Assembly: GCA_012064415.1 (NCBI GenBank)
Contig: SSNU01000109.1
Location: forward strand, 380,744 to 444,743
Reading direction: 5' to 3'
DNA from: Gyrodactylus bullatarudis
Taxonomy: Eukaryota > Platyhelminthes > Monogenea > Gyrodactylidea > Gyrodactylidae
Length of the DNA stretch: 64,000 nt
Shown here: positions 1-12,330 of the stretch, one piece after another
How the letters are laid out: every line of letters starts with the position of its first letter
How positions within the stretch are numbered: the first letter of the stretch is position 1
Notes under the pieces: model-generated
Told to the model about the DNA's origin: nothing
Databases searched by the model: none
The model's input: only the letters and a program-made list of their open reading frames with translations
Made by a program: the position numbers and the translations under genes

Positions 1-1383
1 CATCATCGGAAATGCATTCAAAGTAAACTGTACCAGACGAAATAACGAATTATTTTTTTATTCCTTAATTTAAAAAAACTTTATTTTTTTCACCGAAATC
101 AATAGGGAAAACAACTAGGCATGACAGATGAATTGTAAGAAATTCTGTTGCAGTGTTTCATATTACAAGAATTTTCATTTTACAGAAGTCTTATGATCTG
201 TCATTTAAAAGGAATATTTTATTTTATTATTCGAATTCTATTCACATGTTGATGGAATTCTTTAAATCAACACGGATATCTTACAAGCAAGACTGCTGAA
301 ACTCTATTCATTCTTCTCTCTAAAGAACTCCATAGAATGATTAATTTGAAGTGAAAGTTAAAAAAGTTCAATGAAAAAGAGTAGAGTAATCCCCAAATTT
401 AGATGTGAATAGAGGGATTGCTGTCAATCCATTTCTGACTCTTTAATGAATAGTAGAGAAAAAAAACAATTAAAGTAGGGATTTACGCAAGCAATGTCAC
501 AGAGAGAAGGAGAGTTTCAAAATAAAATCCATCAAAATACATCTCCCATCGCATACTCCTCGATGCAGATAAATAATACATGAGTTAAATGTGTGTGGAA
601 ATCTAATGTTGAGTCAGGCTGACTACTTTAGTGGAACATGGTGATAACTCAAGTTTGACACATTCCCAGTTGCATGAGAGCTAACTTTACTTACTCCCTT
701 CAAGCTGTAATCTATCTTGACTTGTGAATAATAAAATGAGATAAATTTGGTTTAGTTAACACTCCTGGTATGCTCACCAATACACAACATACCAGAAAAA
801 AACATTGTAGGAAGCAAAAACTTTTGTGGCTTCTCTCACTAACTGGCTACTTTTAAGGGCTACTTTAAAAATTCATAGAATCGTAGAGATGATAAATAAA
901 ACAGTAGCTCCAAAACACAGGCAAACTCTGGAAGCAGAGATTTTCTCAATTCATTATTCATTTGATTTAATTAAGACGGAGAGCGATGAGTCACGCATTA
1001 GGCGAGTGAAGAGATGGCACTTTAGTTATTAAGTGTGATATTGGCAATACTGGTTATCACACACAGGGGAAATAACTCTTTCCTCCTTTTCAATTGCTAT
1101 GGAAAATTGGGTTAAATCTAAGAAAAATTTGTTATTCTTTCTCTTTTATTTTCCCCCCTCAAAATTGAAGTTGTCATCATTTTGAATGAGAAAAATTGAA
1201 TTAAACTGTATGCAAATGTAGATGAGAAGCAGGAAATTTCCTATAAATAATACAAAAGTCATTGCAAGCAAATCTAATGATGGTCCGAGAATGAATGGAA
1301 TAGCTGTTGATTTGATAAGCCTCAAATTAGAAAGAGATTACTATAGTTGGTTGACATAATTTCTACAGAAATCTTTTTGTTTT
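1..1383. other. gene-poor stretch with one unassigned open frame
   Basis: No recognisable gene. A frame on the plus strand is open from a TAG just before 811 to the TAA at 1030-1032, about 73 codons with no ATG start. It is preceded by an AG that could be a splice acceptor. The product is basic and mixed polar/hydrophobic and matches nothing I know. The region is otherwise AT-rich non-coding DNA. Confidence 0.4.
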
Positions 1384-1686
1384 CTAGAATTATTTCGTTC
1401 TAGGTGCTTAGGTGATATATCCCACAGGTACGTCCTGATTGGTAATGGATTAGTCCATGTCGATGAATGTTACAGCTTACATTCGTGACTAGTACGAAAG
1501 AAACTCACAGAGCATTTAGAAATAATCTAATATAGTATATGTCTACCACAGATGTATTATTTCTAAATGCTCTGTGAGTTTCTTTCGTACTAGTCACGAT
1601 GGGATCCATTTGTAAGCTGTAACATTTAGCGACACGACGAACCTGTGGGACATATTACCTAAGCACCTAGAACGAAATAATTCTAG
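1384..1686. repeat. 303-bp hairpin (fold-back) element
   Basis: Two arms of about 135-140 bp are inverted copies of each other (about 1384-1525 and 1554-1686) around a loop of about 30 bp. The arms begin with CTAGAATTATTTCGTTCTAG and its complement. The inner halves, around ACGAAAGAAACTCACAGAGC, are almost identical, while the outer-middle parts differ by several substitutions and small indels. There is no coding capacity. It is probably a non-autonomous DNA transposon of MITE/fold-back type. Confidence 0.8.
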
Positions 1687-2698
1687 TTAATCTTTGTAAG
1701 TATAGATGCTGCACCATTCATTTGTTGTATTCATCAAGAGTTCGAATATGTTTGAGAAAATTTCGGAATTCAGATCATGATACCTAATTTTACAGTTTGA
1801 GGAAATATAAATGAAAACAATTGATTTAAGAAAAAATATGGTCATTTTTAAAATTTCGATTTGGCGCCAAAATCTTATTTTATAAACTTTGAACTGAAAG
1901 CTTTTATTGATTTCAAAGTCAGGAGTGGAAGCCGAATATATTGAAATCAAAATATACGAAAATGATCATATTTTCGTAAAAGTATTTTTTTCAGATAAAT
2001 TGAAACCATCCTCAGCTCTCATATGAGATCAAAGTTGAACCAAATTGTTGCTGATTTGCATTGAGTCGGGGTGCTGCCTTCAATTGGCTTTGGGATCAAT
2101 ATCAGAGTTTTTTAATTTTTATGCATCTCATGCTTTAATTTTAATATAATTTTTTTTAAGTCCAAAAAACGGTTTAGTTCAGTATTTTGGGATCAAAACT
2201 TTTGGAATGAAATGAGACTGTCTCCCCATTCTTTTCATATCCCATAAAAGAAAGAATGACATTGACACTAGCCAGACTTGAATATTTTTTGAAGGAAAAT
2301 CAAGTTTTCACATCAAAAATAGATATCTTTTGAGATTTCCCTGATTGTTTCTCTCAAAAGTGTGAGTGCATACCTTTGAATGGGATCACACCCAAGTTGG
2401 AAAATCCAAGAGAAATTCAAAAAAAGGTGAGATTGATGATAATACAATGAGGCAGTTGGCTAGGGGATTTCTTTCTTTTTGGCAAGCTGTACTCAATTGT
2501 TCTATGTGTGGGCCAAATACAGATCAGGATGTAAATACAATTTTATTTAGTCGTTAGAGTGAGGGAAGCAACACTGAAATCTGATCTGATAATGTAACTA
2601 GAGTTGTTGTTCTATACACATTTTTTTATTTATTTGAAATTTCAACAAACTAAACTAATGGTATGATCCTTAAATTGATGCACCATGAATTTTTACGT
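1687..2698. other. non-coding, half-arm repeat relics
   Basis: Repeat-like AT-rich sequence, including text around 1820-1990 that resembles one arm of the fold-back family found elsewhere in this window. An open frame at 2366-2557 starts with GTG and has no recognisable product. No gene is called. Confidence 0.35.
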
Positions 2699-2960
2699 TT
2701 AACCCTAGAAGTTACACCGGGTCATTTCTATCATTTAAGCATCAGAAGATAATTGGCTTACAACCCATAGTGAATCGAGTATTTTCTTGGAATAACCAAA
2801 GATCTCAGATGTCTTATTTATTTAACACGTGTTAAACTATTTTTAAAAATTTAAACCCGTTATTGGAACTATTTGTCAAGATTGTAGATGTAAAGTAAGA
2901 TAACAGACCTGAAAGATTTTTGGATCGAAAATATTTTAAATCCTGAACTAAGATCAATTG
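2699..2960. repeat. TTAA-linked repeat, one end
   Basis: TTAA at 2699-2702 is followed by CCCTAGAAGTTACACCGGGTC, a diverged copy of the terminal sequence at 30568 and (inverted) 39686. The following sequence, TCTTGGAATAACCAAAGATCTCAG near 2790-2815, matches the interior of those copies. The far end is not clear, so this is probably a decayed copy. Confidence 0.45.
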
Positions 2961-3676
2961 TAATATATTCTTAAACAGTGTAAACTATTCAAGAAAATAT
3001 TAAACCTTAAGATTTTGGATCGAAAAATTTCTTAAAATGGACGAAATCAATAAGACTTTCAGCTCAAAAGTTGAAAATGTGAAAAATTGACGCTTTCTAA
3101 ATTTTTGATCGAAATTGAAATTTGAAAAATAGATTCCCAACTTCATATCAATTAGCTTTAGCCTTATACAAGAGACAAAAGATTAAATACGATTCATGAA
3201 AAATATCTCTGAAACTCTAAAAGCATAATTTTGAAATCCAGTTTCTATTAAAATTAAATTGACGTTTCTTCGTCAACCTCTTACTATTGTTAAGACCAAA
3301 TATTACATGATGAATAACAGCTACGTTACTAGCTCCTTATTCCAAGAGTGCTGGATTGCTAAATATATATATTTATATGATTTTGATGGAATGCATTATG
3401 ACTAATCTTTCACCAAGAGAGATTAAAATTGCTATTTGCCACTGATGGGAATCATATCAGGCAAGAAAGTGTACACATTTTGTTAAAAACAATTTAGAAA
3501 GACAATTGATAGGAGACGAGAAAACCAATCAATACAGAACAGTATTAGCTACTTCGTTCATCTTTTTTTGACAAAAACTTTGACAGTAAAGAAATCTTAA
3601 CCTTAACCTCGGAGATAACTTTAGAGCCCCTGCGATTTCGTTGTTTTCAACCCTCGAATTTCCCAAAGATCTTTAT

Positions 3677-4345
3677 TTAACCCTTTCGATACCAGAGGTC
3701 ATATATGACCTCTATGTTCAAACTGACTTTTTTCAATGATTTTGAAACATTTTTTCATGATTATTTTTTGATAGTATATCTTAGTTTGCTATCATGCTAT
3801 ATTTTTGCTAGCCAGGCATAAGAATGTCATAGATATTTGAACATTTACCGAAGGAAGTAGAATTCCTTAATTCAAGATTCTTTTTGATCGAAATTATTAA
3901 ACTTATCAATGTTCAGATATAATAAGATTAATTTCCGTAGAAGCTAAATAGTTAATCCAAAACAAGGTATATTTTTTATGCAAGAGATCAATGAGCAGTT
4001 CCATGAAGAGTCTCGTGAAAATAGGGCAATTTTCAACTCCGTTTTTACCCATCTTCAATATCTAGGTTATTTTGTAATAAGATCTAATGAAATTTAAAAG
4101 ATCCTTTTTGACATTAATTGAGTCTATGAAACAATTAACTTTCAAATAAATCCCTTCATTGGCAAAATTCCCTCTAAATTACTCACCAGTAGATGGGAAT
4201 TTCAATATAAATCAGACCCTGATGAAATTATGTGTAAAGAAAAATTTTGTCCTAGTCAATGTTTTTATCATCACATTTTAGGTATTTCTGTGAGAGAATT
4301 AAGCTTGAAACTTTATTTGTTCAGCTATGGCATCGAAAGGGTTAA
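3677..4345. mobile_element. 661-bp piggyBac-like MITE with TTAA duplication
   Basis: The element is bounded by TTAA at 3677-3680 and 4342-4345. It starts CCCTTTCGATACC and ends GGCATCGAAAGGG, 12 of 13 terminal bases pairing. Just inside the left end is the palindrome GAGGTCATATATGACCTC. A TTAA target duplication with ends beginning CCC is the hallmark of piggyBac-superfamily transposons. There is no transposase frame inside, so the copy is non-autonomous. Confidence 0.75.
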
Positions 4346-6124
4346 CAAGTTTTTCAAAAGAACGTTTTTTAAGAACCTATTTTTATGTTATCCTCCCTAT
4401 AGATTTTGAAAAGGAAGAGAAAAACTCTCCTCTGTCAGTCATTCCCGGAATGAAAGGAGAATTATTCATTTTATCATTTATCAAACAATAATAATAGTTT
4501 TGATAATTTCTTAACAATGCAACATAAAATGGATAGAACAACATTAACAATGCTAAATGATCCAATCCCCTTATTTCTCCATTGTTTCATTCATATGACG
4601 ATTTCTTGAGTAGTATATATCACCATCTGGTATGTCATAGATGTAATAAGAAACGTCTAGCAACAACTAAAATTTGTGAATACATACACTCTTGAAAAGA
4701 AGCTACTAACTTTATAATGGACATTGGAATGGAGAAATTCCCTGGAGATGAAACCCTCTCTTTGAGATTAACTAATATAATTTCAGTCTCTCATAATTTA
4801 ATGTGAATAATGGACATTCTCTGTTCTTCGTGTTCTTATAAAGGTTTGAGTATCAATTTCATGTCTAGTCTTGATCTTAAATATCAGTAAAAATTTTCGA
4901 AAACATCTAGCAGAATTTTGAATAGGATAATTGTTTAAAAAATCACTCAAAAATACCTCTTAAATTTCACAAGCATTTACTATGGCATCATGGTTCAAAG
5001 TTACATAGTTTTTAAATGTAATATTTTGAGGATAAGGTATTGAAATAGTAATATATTATCATAGCATGGTATTTCATTCTTACCAATGATCTCAATCCAC
5101 ATTTTTATTTGAGGTACATTGATGATTTTCATTGCCAAGCTCAAAAATAACCTTGAAGATTTAATTTAGATTAATTTCAATATTAATTGATAGTTTACGC
5201 AAGATATTTTTTGGTAAATTCGTGATAATGTATAGTTTTTTTATGAAATTTATTAAAGCATGGAAATTCTAAAGTTAACCCAAGTTAATAAATTTCATTA
5301 TGAAACTACAAAAAAGGGCAATAAAAAATAGCAAGATACTCACCACCATCAAGAAAACATATCCAAAAGTATAATAATCTTTTATTGTACGAATTTTTAT
5401 TGAATATCTCTCCTTCTCTTGAGTGTCTACCACATAATGATCCACATTTATTATTATTGTCTAAGTTTTTCAAAACACTTCTTTCCTCCTTCTTCTACTG
5501 GATAACAAATAGTAGTAGAGGGGATGCAATTAGGACTACGGATTGAATAGGATGCTTATGAGTTTACACTTTGCTTCGTTCTGATTGGTTCATCATTCTC
5601 CAGCCAATAAAGTTCATTTGAAATATTTTCTTGTGAAAAATATTCAAACTGTACAACAGGATAACACAACCATGACTCATAGTGAAATTTTTTTTATGAA
5701 CTGTTAATTATCGCTTTAGAATTCAAGAGGGTAAAATTTCGAAATGACATAATAACTGATTATTTTCCCTGAATAATACAATTCTCTTTTACTTAATTTT
5801 TACTTGTGAGAATATGAAAGTCTGTGAAGGAAGTTGAATATTCAGGTGTCTGCATAGCTTTTATTCGGACAGATGTTTACCAAGTTGACAGTCTCATAAG
5901 TTCTCAACAAGTTATTAAGTCGAATGAGTCATTCAGAAAATTATTTTTATAAAATTTAAATCTATATAATACAGAATTTTTAGGATAAAGCCCTACTTGA
6001 GAATATCTAGAAATAATAATTGATCTCTTGATGATCTATACAGTGAAGGTATGAATTTATCGACTGATATCAAATTATTCAACAAATGCGATTAAACCTT
6101 GATGACAGGTATGGAATAAGCAAA
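4346..6124. other. no gene seen
   Basis: AT-rich non-coding sequence. Short open frames (such as 4383-4565 minus) have no recognisable content. I see no gene or repeat structure that I can support here. Confidence 0.4.
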
Positions 6125-6450
6125 GCTAATTAGTATGAAGATGAGAATTTACTATTTTTACAAAAACTCAATATTTTTCCCTACATAAATGAACCCCCAA
6201 AATTAGGCAATTTGAATTTCGAAAAAGCGAAAATTTTTAAAATTTTTCAATACTCAATCTCAAAACTTTTATTAATTTCAGCTTTTAATTGCTTCAAATT
6301 TTCGAAAAAATTTTGAGGCATTTTCAAAATTCCAAAAATGGCTAAATTAATTTCAGAAATTTTAAAAATTTTATAATATGATCCAAAATTTATTCGCGTT
6401 ACTGAATATTGAGTTCTTTTGTTAGTTCTCATCTTCATGCCAACTAGCTG
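6125..6450. repeat. fold-back element, about 326 bp
   Basis: The left end reads AGCTAATTAGTATGAAGATG and the right end is its near complement (CATCTTCATGCCAACTAGCT), with further weaker pairing inward. The end sequence is the shared terminus of the fold-back family described at 7901-8609 and 15319-16072. Frames crossing it are by-products of the repeat. Confidence 0.6.
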
Positions 6451-7900
6451 TATCATAAAAGTGCTTGAAAGATTGTTTTTCAATTGAAATTGAGGATATT
6501 ACATGTAATATACAATTAATTAAGACAGATAATGTACGATAATACCTATTGTAGAGTCTCAAACATAAGGGAAATCTAATTTTTCCTTTCTTTTTCATGT
6601 TAATAGCACTTAATAATCCCATTGATACATAGACTTTGGGTAGAGAGAGCTGGACTTCCGCTGCAAGAACATTTCCCTTTCACAAGTTTTGTTGTTCTGA
6701 ATTAGAATTATGATAACGAATAAGGTTACATGAAAAAAATATTCAACTAACACATTATCTTGTAGTAGGGTTATCAACAAAACTAATCGGCATTCTTAGA
6801 GTTATACAAATATCCAATTACAGACTGTTCAAGTTCAAACAAATATATTAAGGGATGATTGACTTAATCTATGAATGAATAATTGAGAATACTTCTTAAG
6901 TTGTTGGGAAAAAATTTTAAAAACTCTTTTAATCAATGCTCTTAATTATTTAATTGTTCTACATTTTGGGTTTTCAGAAAAGTTTTTAATGAATGCATAC
7001 ACAGTGGGCTACACACAGAATAATAAGACCAGCATGCCAGAAAATGATTGATTGTAGATTCATAAAAAGTTTCCAATATTAAATATAATCAAGGATTCAA
7101 ACCTGAATTTAAACAAATCACTTATTTCTTATTGAACCAGAAAAAAAGAGATTCTGTCAATAGATATAACATACTCATAACTATAGTTATGTATTTCTAT
7201 CATTTGAAAATGAAACTGGAATACGTTAGAAACACTTATGGATGAATAAATAAGAAGTTGTAAAAACTTGTAATTTGCGAGACGAGAAAGTCAACTTGCA
7301 CATACGAGAACGATTTAGAAATTACCTCTTATTGAGGTCAATTGGCTATAGAAGGATTGATTATTCCCACCGAGAATGTAACACACAAATGTCTGCTAAT
7401 TTTCATTTCAGTACTCCAATGTTTCAGTTTATATTTATTGTTTTACCTCATCCGTCTTATATTCATCATTTTACATAAGAACAAAAAATTGTAAATGGAA
7501 ATGATACAAATTCAATAAAGTATGGCCATGAATACTTTTTTTCTCAATTGTTATCACATCAAGATGTCTACAGGTCAAGATGTAGATGGCCACTGTGTTT
7601 GACATCCTTACTGGTTGATGGTGATTGTTCCTGAAGCGATGCAAACTAGTCGGCATTATTTCCCTTACATAGAGGGGTTAACTGTTAGAGAATATGATGA
7701 AGAAAACTTGCGTTGATGAATGTCGAACAACTGTTATTTTTTCTCAAATAATTCAAAAGATTAGTTTTACCAAACTGTTTTCAAATTCACCATCAAACTT
7801 GTCGAAAGTCACTACTGGGTAGAGCACTGCTTTTTTTCTTAAGAAACTTTTCAACTCGCAGAAGTGGATTCAAGATTTACAGAGAAACTTGAAAATAAAG
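6451..7900. other. no gene seen
   Basis: AT-rich sequence. Short frames at 7275-7478 and 7471-7656 have no recognisable products and no supporting splice or start context. Confidence 0.35.
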
Positions 7901-8609
7901 CTAGTTAATATGAAGATGGGAACTTATGATTTTTACAAAATTCTTAATTTTTTCATCAAGAAATCGAATTTGATCTAGAATTTTTGGAATCTAGATTATA
8001 AGGCCGTCTTTTACGATACGGAGAAAAAAAATTTAGAAAATATCTATTTTTAAGGAAAATACGGCAAATTTCAAATCTTGAAGTAGCACCGAATTCCCAT
8101 TTTTTGAACTTTGAGTTGAAAATTTTTGTTGATTTCAGTGTGAGAGAGTGATCAAAATTTGATTCTTAGGATCACAAAAAACCGATGATCATAATAAAAA
8201 TTTTGATAAATTCGTCATTTTTCTGGGATCTTGAAATATCAAATTTCATTGACTTTCAAGTAGGGAAAATGATCAAAAAATAAAAAGTTTGATTTTGACA
8301 CGATTATGGGGTGATTCTCAAAACAAGATTCAGCATATTTGTTTATTTTGACTAATTGTGATCCTAAGAATCAACTTTTGATCACTTTCTTACATCGAAA
8401 TCAACAAAAATTTTCAACTCAAAGTTCAAAAAATGGGAATTCGGTGCTACTTCAAGATTTGAAATTTGCCGTATTTTCCTTAAAAATAGATTTATTCTAA
8501 ATTTGTTTTCTCCGTATCGTAAAAGACGGCCTCATAATCTAGATTCCAAAAATTCTAGATCAAATTTGATTTTTTAACAATCATAAATTCCCATCTTCAT
8601 ATTAACTAG
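7901..8609. repeat. 709-bp long-arm fold-back element
   Basis: Almost the whole element is two inverted arms of about 300 bp. The left arm starts CTAGTTAATATGAAGATGGG and the right arm ends CCCATCTTCATATTAACTAG. Arm blocks such as GGAAAATACGGCAAATTTC and TTTTCAACTCAAAGTTC occur in mirror image, and the centre includes GACACGATTATGGGGTGATTC. The sequence is homologous to 15319-16072 and to partial copies at 11245-11640 and 19795-20245. There is no transposase, so it is a MITE-like fold-back element. Confidence 0.8.
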
Positions 8610-9758
8610 GTGTACATTAAGATGATGAAAATATTCGGTTTGGTACAGTTGATACAATTAATGATTACATACAGAGTTCAAATGCTACCAAATGCCAAGT
8701 TAATTATTGAATTTTGCTGAAGTTTTACAAAGAAGAGCTTTGTACTACTCCTGGTTAATTTTGCAATAAAAGCTTTATCATCAATTCTATTACTACTCTA
8801 GAAGATTTAATCAATGCTCACATTCAAGATGAAGAAAGTTTTTGCCAAGTCAATCAAAGTAGAGAATAATTATGACCCAACAAAAATGCAATTCAACACT
8901 CTTATTCAGGTTAGAGACCATGGGAGAGATAGTCTTTTCTTAACTATGTGTCATAGAGTTTCACATTCATAACCCACCTACAATGAATAACAATAAAAAA
9001 TCAGGAAATCATCACAATCCTGAGGAGTTTCATATGGGTTATGTTTTTTTTGTGAAAGAAAATAATGAATTAAATCCCAAAGAAGACCAACATTCTTCTT
9101 GTTCTATTCCCACAAATATCAACACAATTAAGCAAATAGTTTTTGTTGCTTTTTTCAGTCAAATAATAAATTTGATTGATATTTTTCTGCAGAAAATGTT
9201 GATATAACCATTGGATTAGAGTGAAATTTGTTTATGTTTCGAATAATTCACTTGAAAAGTTACCATTCTCAGGGAATTTTTAATGCCCAGGTCATGTTGA
9301 GTATATTTTTGAAGAGAAAAAATCCTCCCTCGTTATGAATTTCTGATAGCGGAAATCATAGAAAAATTAATTTCACGGTTAGACATCTTTCTCTGACAAG
9401 CTTTTTTATAAAATTTTAGTGATAACGTAGTACGAATTGAAAATACAGAGGCAATTCGAAAAAAATAGTACTTTAAAACATGAATACCATAAAGTAGAAG
9501 CCTGTTCGAAGGTAATGGTTTTTGGTAATAAGAAGACACTGAAAAGTTGAATAACAATTAAAGGTTTGCTTTATACTATAAGTTGATATAACTCGAACTC
9601 TGCACGTGTAAGTATCGATTTATTCTACTGATGGGTAGGATATACAATGAGCCAGACAACTTTCAAGTCCAATATACCAAAAGATAGATGTGCCTGTTGA
9701 GAAGCATAATCTTACAGAATATCTCGAAATTAAACAAACATTTTTTATATAATTTGGC
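8610..9758. other. no gene seen
   Basis: Contains an ATG-started frame of 74 codons at 8983-9207 (polar start, hydrophobic end) that I do not recognise and would not call a gene. The rest is AT-rich non-coding sequence. Confidence 0.35.
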
Positions 9759-10084
9759 TCATATTTTCTTAATAGTTAATAAATAACTATAATTTTGAAC
9801 CAAGTAGTTCGGCATAGATTGACTATAACGTTGTTTGCTTGCTACCTGACTATATTGTCTTCTGGCTTGTATTGGTCTATCTGTAGAAAAAGAAAAAGGA
9901 AAGAAAGGTGTAGTATTTCTTAAAAAATGAGGATTATAAAAATTATAGTGATTGTTATAGTAATCAGAATTATTAGAGTAATAACTCTGATAATATAATT
10001 CACCACTTGAAAGAAAATTAAAATTAAGATAAGAATTAAAAAATAAAATAACTTATCCTGATCCCTAATATCACATGTGTTCAT
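9759..10084 (-). CDS. candidate two-exon gene, Tyr/Asn-rich protein
   Basis: Unrecognised. Exon 1 is 10053-10084 (ATG AAC ACA TGT). A GTTATT..TTTCAAG intron of 47 nt (10006-10052) leads in frame into exon 2, 9759-10005, ending at TGA. The 92-residue product has a Tyr/Asn-rich N-terminal part (YYSNNSDYYNNHYNFYNPHF), then a basic stretch with RPIQARRQYSQ. The join restores a frame with an ATG and no stops, which supports it. The weak point is that low-complexity AT-rich DNA can stay open by chance. A pyrimidine-rich AG followed by a CAG-GTAGC donor lies within exon 2, so the gene could instead be spliced further, for example to an acceptor near 9675. Confidence 0.4.
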
Positions 10085-11244
10085 TATGTCTCCTCCAAGA
10101 CCTCAACAGTGTCCTAATCTAGATATATTCCCACAAAGCTTTAGTTATTTTGAAATACTTACTTCAAGCTTATCATTTGAGTCTGAATATTCTCATGCGT
10201 GCGAATAAATATCTTGAGAAAAGCAATGCTCTAACCTAACCTAACAACAAAGTATTTATTAGAGTTGAACTCAAAAAATTGTTATCTTGAAACAAATTGA
10301 TATAACTGTATAACGAATAAAAATTAGACATTTTGAAAATATACAACTATTTTCTACTTTAGTTCATTTAGCTCAGAGTACTAATGCTTCCAAGAGTGCT
10401 CAGTTTGATTATAATTGAATTTATTCTGGTAAATTTGGCTTCAAACAAGTACAATAAAGTAAAGCTGGCAACACCCTCTCTCCCTAACAAACTCAACTGA
10501 TAAAAACATAGACAGTCTCTATTAGAGAGGATATTCCTTTCGCATATATAGAATTAAATAAACTATCGTATTTGAGAACACTATTTACCCATTTTTAATG
10601 ATGATCTCACTTACCACTACTGAGGCGCGTTAAAAAGCCAAACCACAATTAATAATGATGATTTGTATCACCAGTATTTTTTATAAATAGGTGTCAATGC
10701 AGCGTGTACGAAGCTAATTGAAAGGGTTGATCTAACAATGTTGATTAACAACTCTTTTCATAATGATTAATTGAGGATATAAAGAATGATAATAGGTTTC
10801 AGTTCAACCAAATATCTTACATAGACCCATATATATTGGGAATACCAAATATGATTTTGTATTTAATCAACATATTATAGTATTCTTAACAAGTTTTGTA
10901 GGAAAACTCTACATGAATTCTCAGTATCTACAAAAAGCTCAGCTTTAGTAAGACTTCTTAAAAAGCAGGGATTTGTCTTTTTCAATTAAAATTAATGTCA
11001 CAAGAATTTTTACTCGATTTGTAGAGCTTTGTATGACAAAAATATCTGAAATATTATATATAGGAAATATATTCAAGAATGTCTATTGTACAATTGTATT
11101 ATTAAATTCATGCTGAAGAAACTAAAACTTAACAAGACGTCTTTATAGATTACTATAAGCTCAAATTAGTATTATTAAGTTTCAAAAGTTTTGAAAATCA
11201 AATATTATTCTTGATCAAGTTCGACAATAATATAAATCTAGTTC
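10085..11244. other. no gene seen
   Basis: AT-rich non-coding sequence. The stretch immediately upstream of the candidate gene start (10085-10150) is less AT-rich and could hold its promoter, but I see no defined element. Confidence 0.35.
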
Positions 11245-11640
11245 ATATGAAGATGGGAATTTATGAATTTTACAAATTTTTTTCATTAAGAAATCGAATT
11301 TGACCAAGATTTTTTGGAATCATGAGACCGACTTTTACGATATGGAAAGAAAAGAATTAGAAAGAATCAATTTTTAAGGAAATACAATAATTTAAAATCT
11401 CGAAGTAACACAAAATTAAATTTTTTTTGAACTTTGCTGATTTCAATGTGAGAGAGTGATCAAAAGTTGATTTTTAGGATCACGATAAGGCAAAGTAATT
11501 GAATATACTGAATCTGGTTTTGAGAATCACCCCATCATCGTGTGAAAATCCAAAAAATTTTGATGATTTAAGATTCCTATAAAATGATGAACTTATGGTG
11601 AAAATTTAGTCTTCTCAAAGATCAAAACCTCCAGCAGCTA
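11245..11640. repeat. partial fold-back element
   Basis: Begins AGTTCATATGAAGATGGGAA and carries the arm blocks of the fold-back element at 15319-16072 (including the GTGAGAGAGTGATCAAAAGTTG block and the TTTTGAGAATCACCCCAT centre), but the mirror arm is missing. It is a truncated copy, directly followed by a LINE relic. Confidence 0.6.
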
Positions 11641-12330
11641 AGTAAAATTCTATAAATATGCTGAGGATCTTAAAATAATCATTCCTAACTTCAATAATGA
11701 CCTCATCAACAAAGAACTTGATATTCGATCCTCTCTTGAATCCGTTGGTTTGAAATAAACAACGAAAAAACTACAATCATGTTACTGAATCACAATAACC
11801 CACTAGATTGTCTCAATCCTACTCTTTCCCAGCTAATTGTCCTCAAAGTCAAAGACCTGGGTCTCCAATATGATTAAAAACTCAGGATAAAACCACAGAT
11901 CAACGAGCTCTTAAAATCGTTAATCTCCTCATATTCAATCACTGAATTCGTCTACTGCCCCCACCTGAAGCTGACTCTATTTAAATTCTTATTCTCTCCA
12001 AATTCGGCTACGCTGCTGCTCTGGTCTTGGGAATATCTATAGAATCGACCAAAAAGATTGAACGAATCCAATTCAAACTCCTAAAATCCTGTTTCGGTCC
12101 GCAAAACTATAGAGAATGCCTCAGATTAGCATCTCTTTTTCCTATTTGGGTTAGAAGAATCTCGTCATCAGTCATACTGTACAACTCAACAATGTCAATA
12201 GAGCTTCACCGCACAACACAAGAAACCAAAGAGGTTACTTAATCCTATTAAATAACATCCTCCCATTGCAAGCGAGACTGAGGATTAATATTGCAAAAAT
12301 CCCTTCTGAGAACCTGAAATCAACTTGCAA
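11641..12330 (+). pseudogene. dead non-LTR retrotransposon (RT C-terminal part)
   Basis: Fragments of a LINE reverse transcriptase can be read on the plus strand across several frames. A degenerate catalytic box, YAEDLKI, lies near 11655. Next comes the downstream block VKDLGLQYD near 11850, which in intact LINEs reads KDLGV.YD. The last piece includes KKIERIQFKLLKSC at about 12050. Stops and frameshifts interrupt it throughout. No endonuclease is visible, so it is a 5'-truncated dead copy. Confidence 0.7.

Noticed and set aside
10228..10246. CTAACCTAACCTAAC, similar to an arthropod-type telomere repeat (CCTAA)
   Set aside because: Only about three units, in the middle of unique AT-rich sequence; too short to be telomeric.
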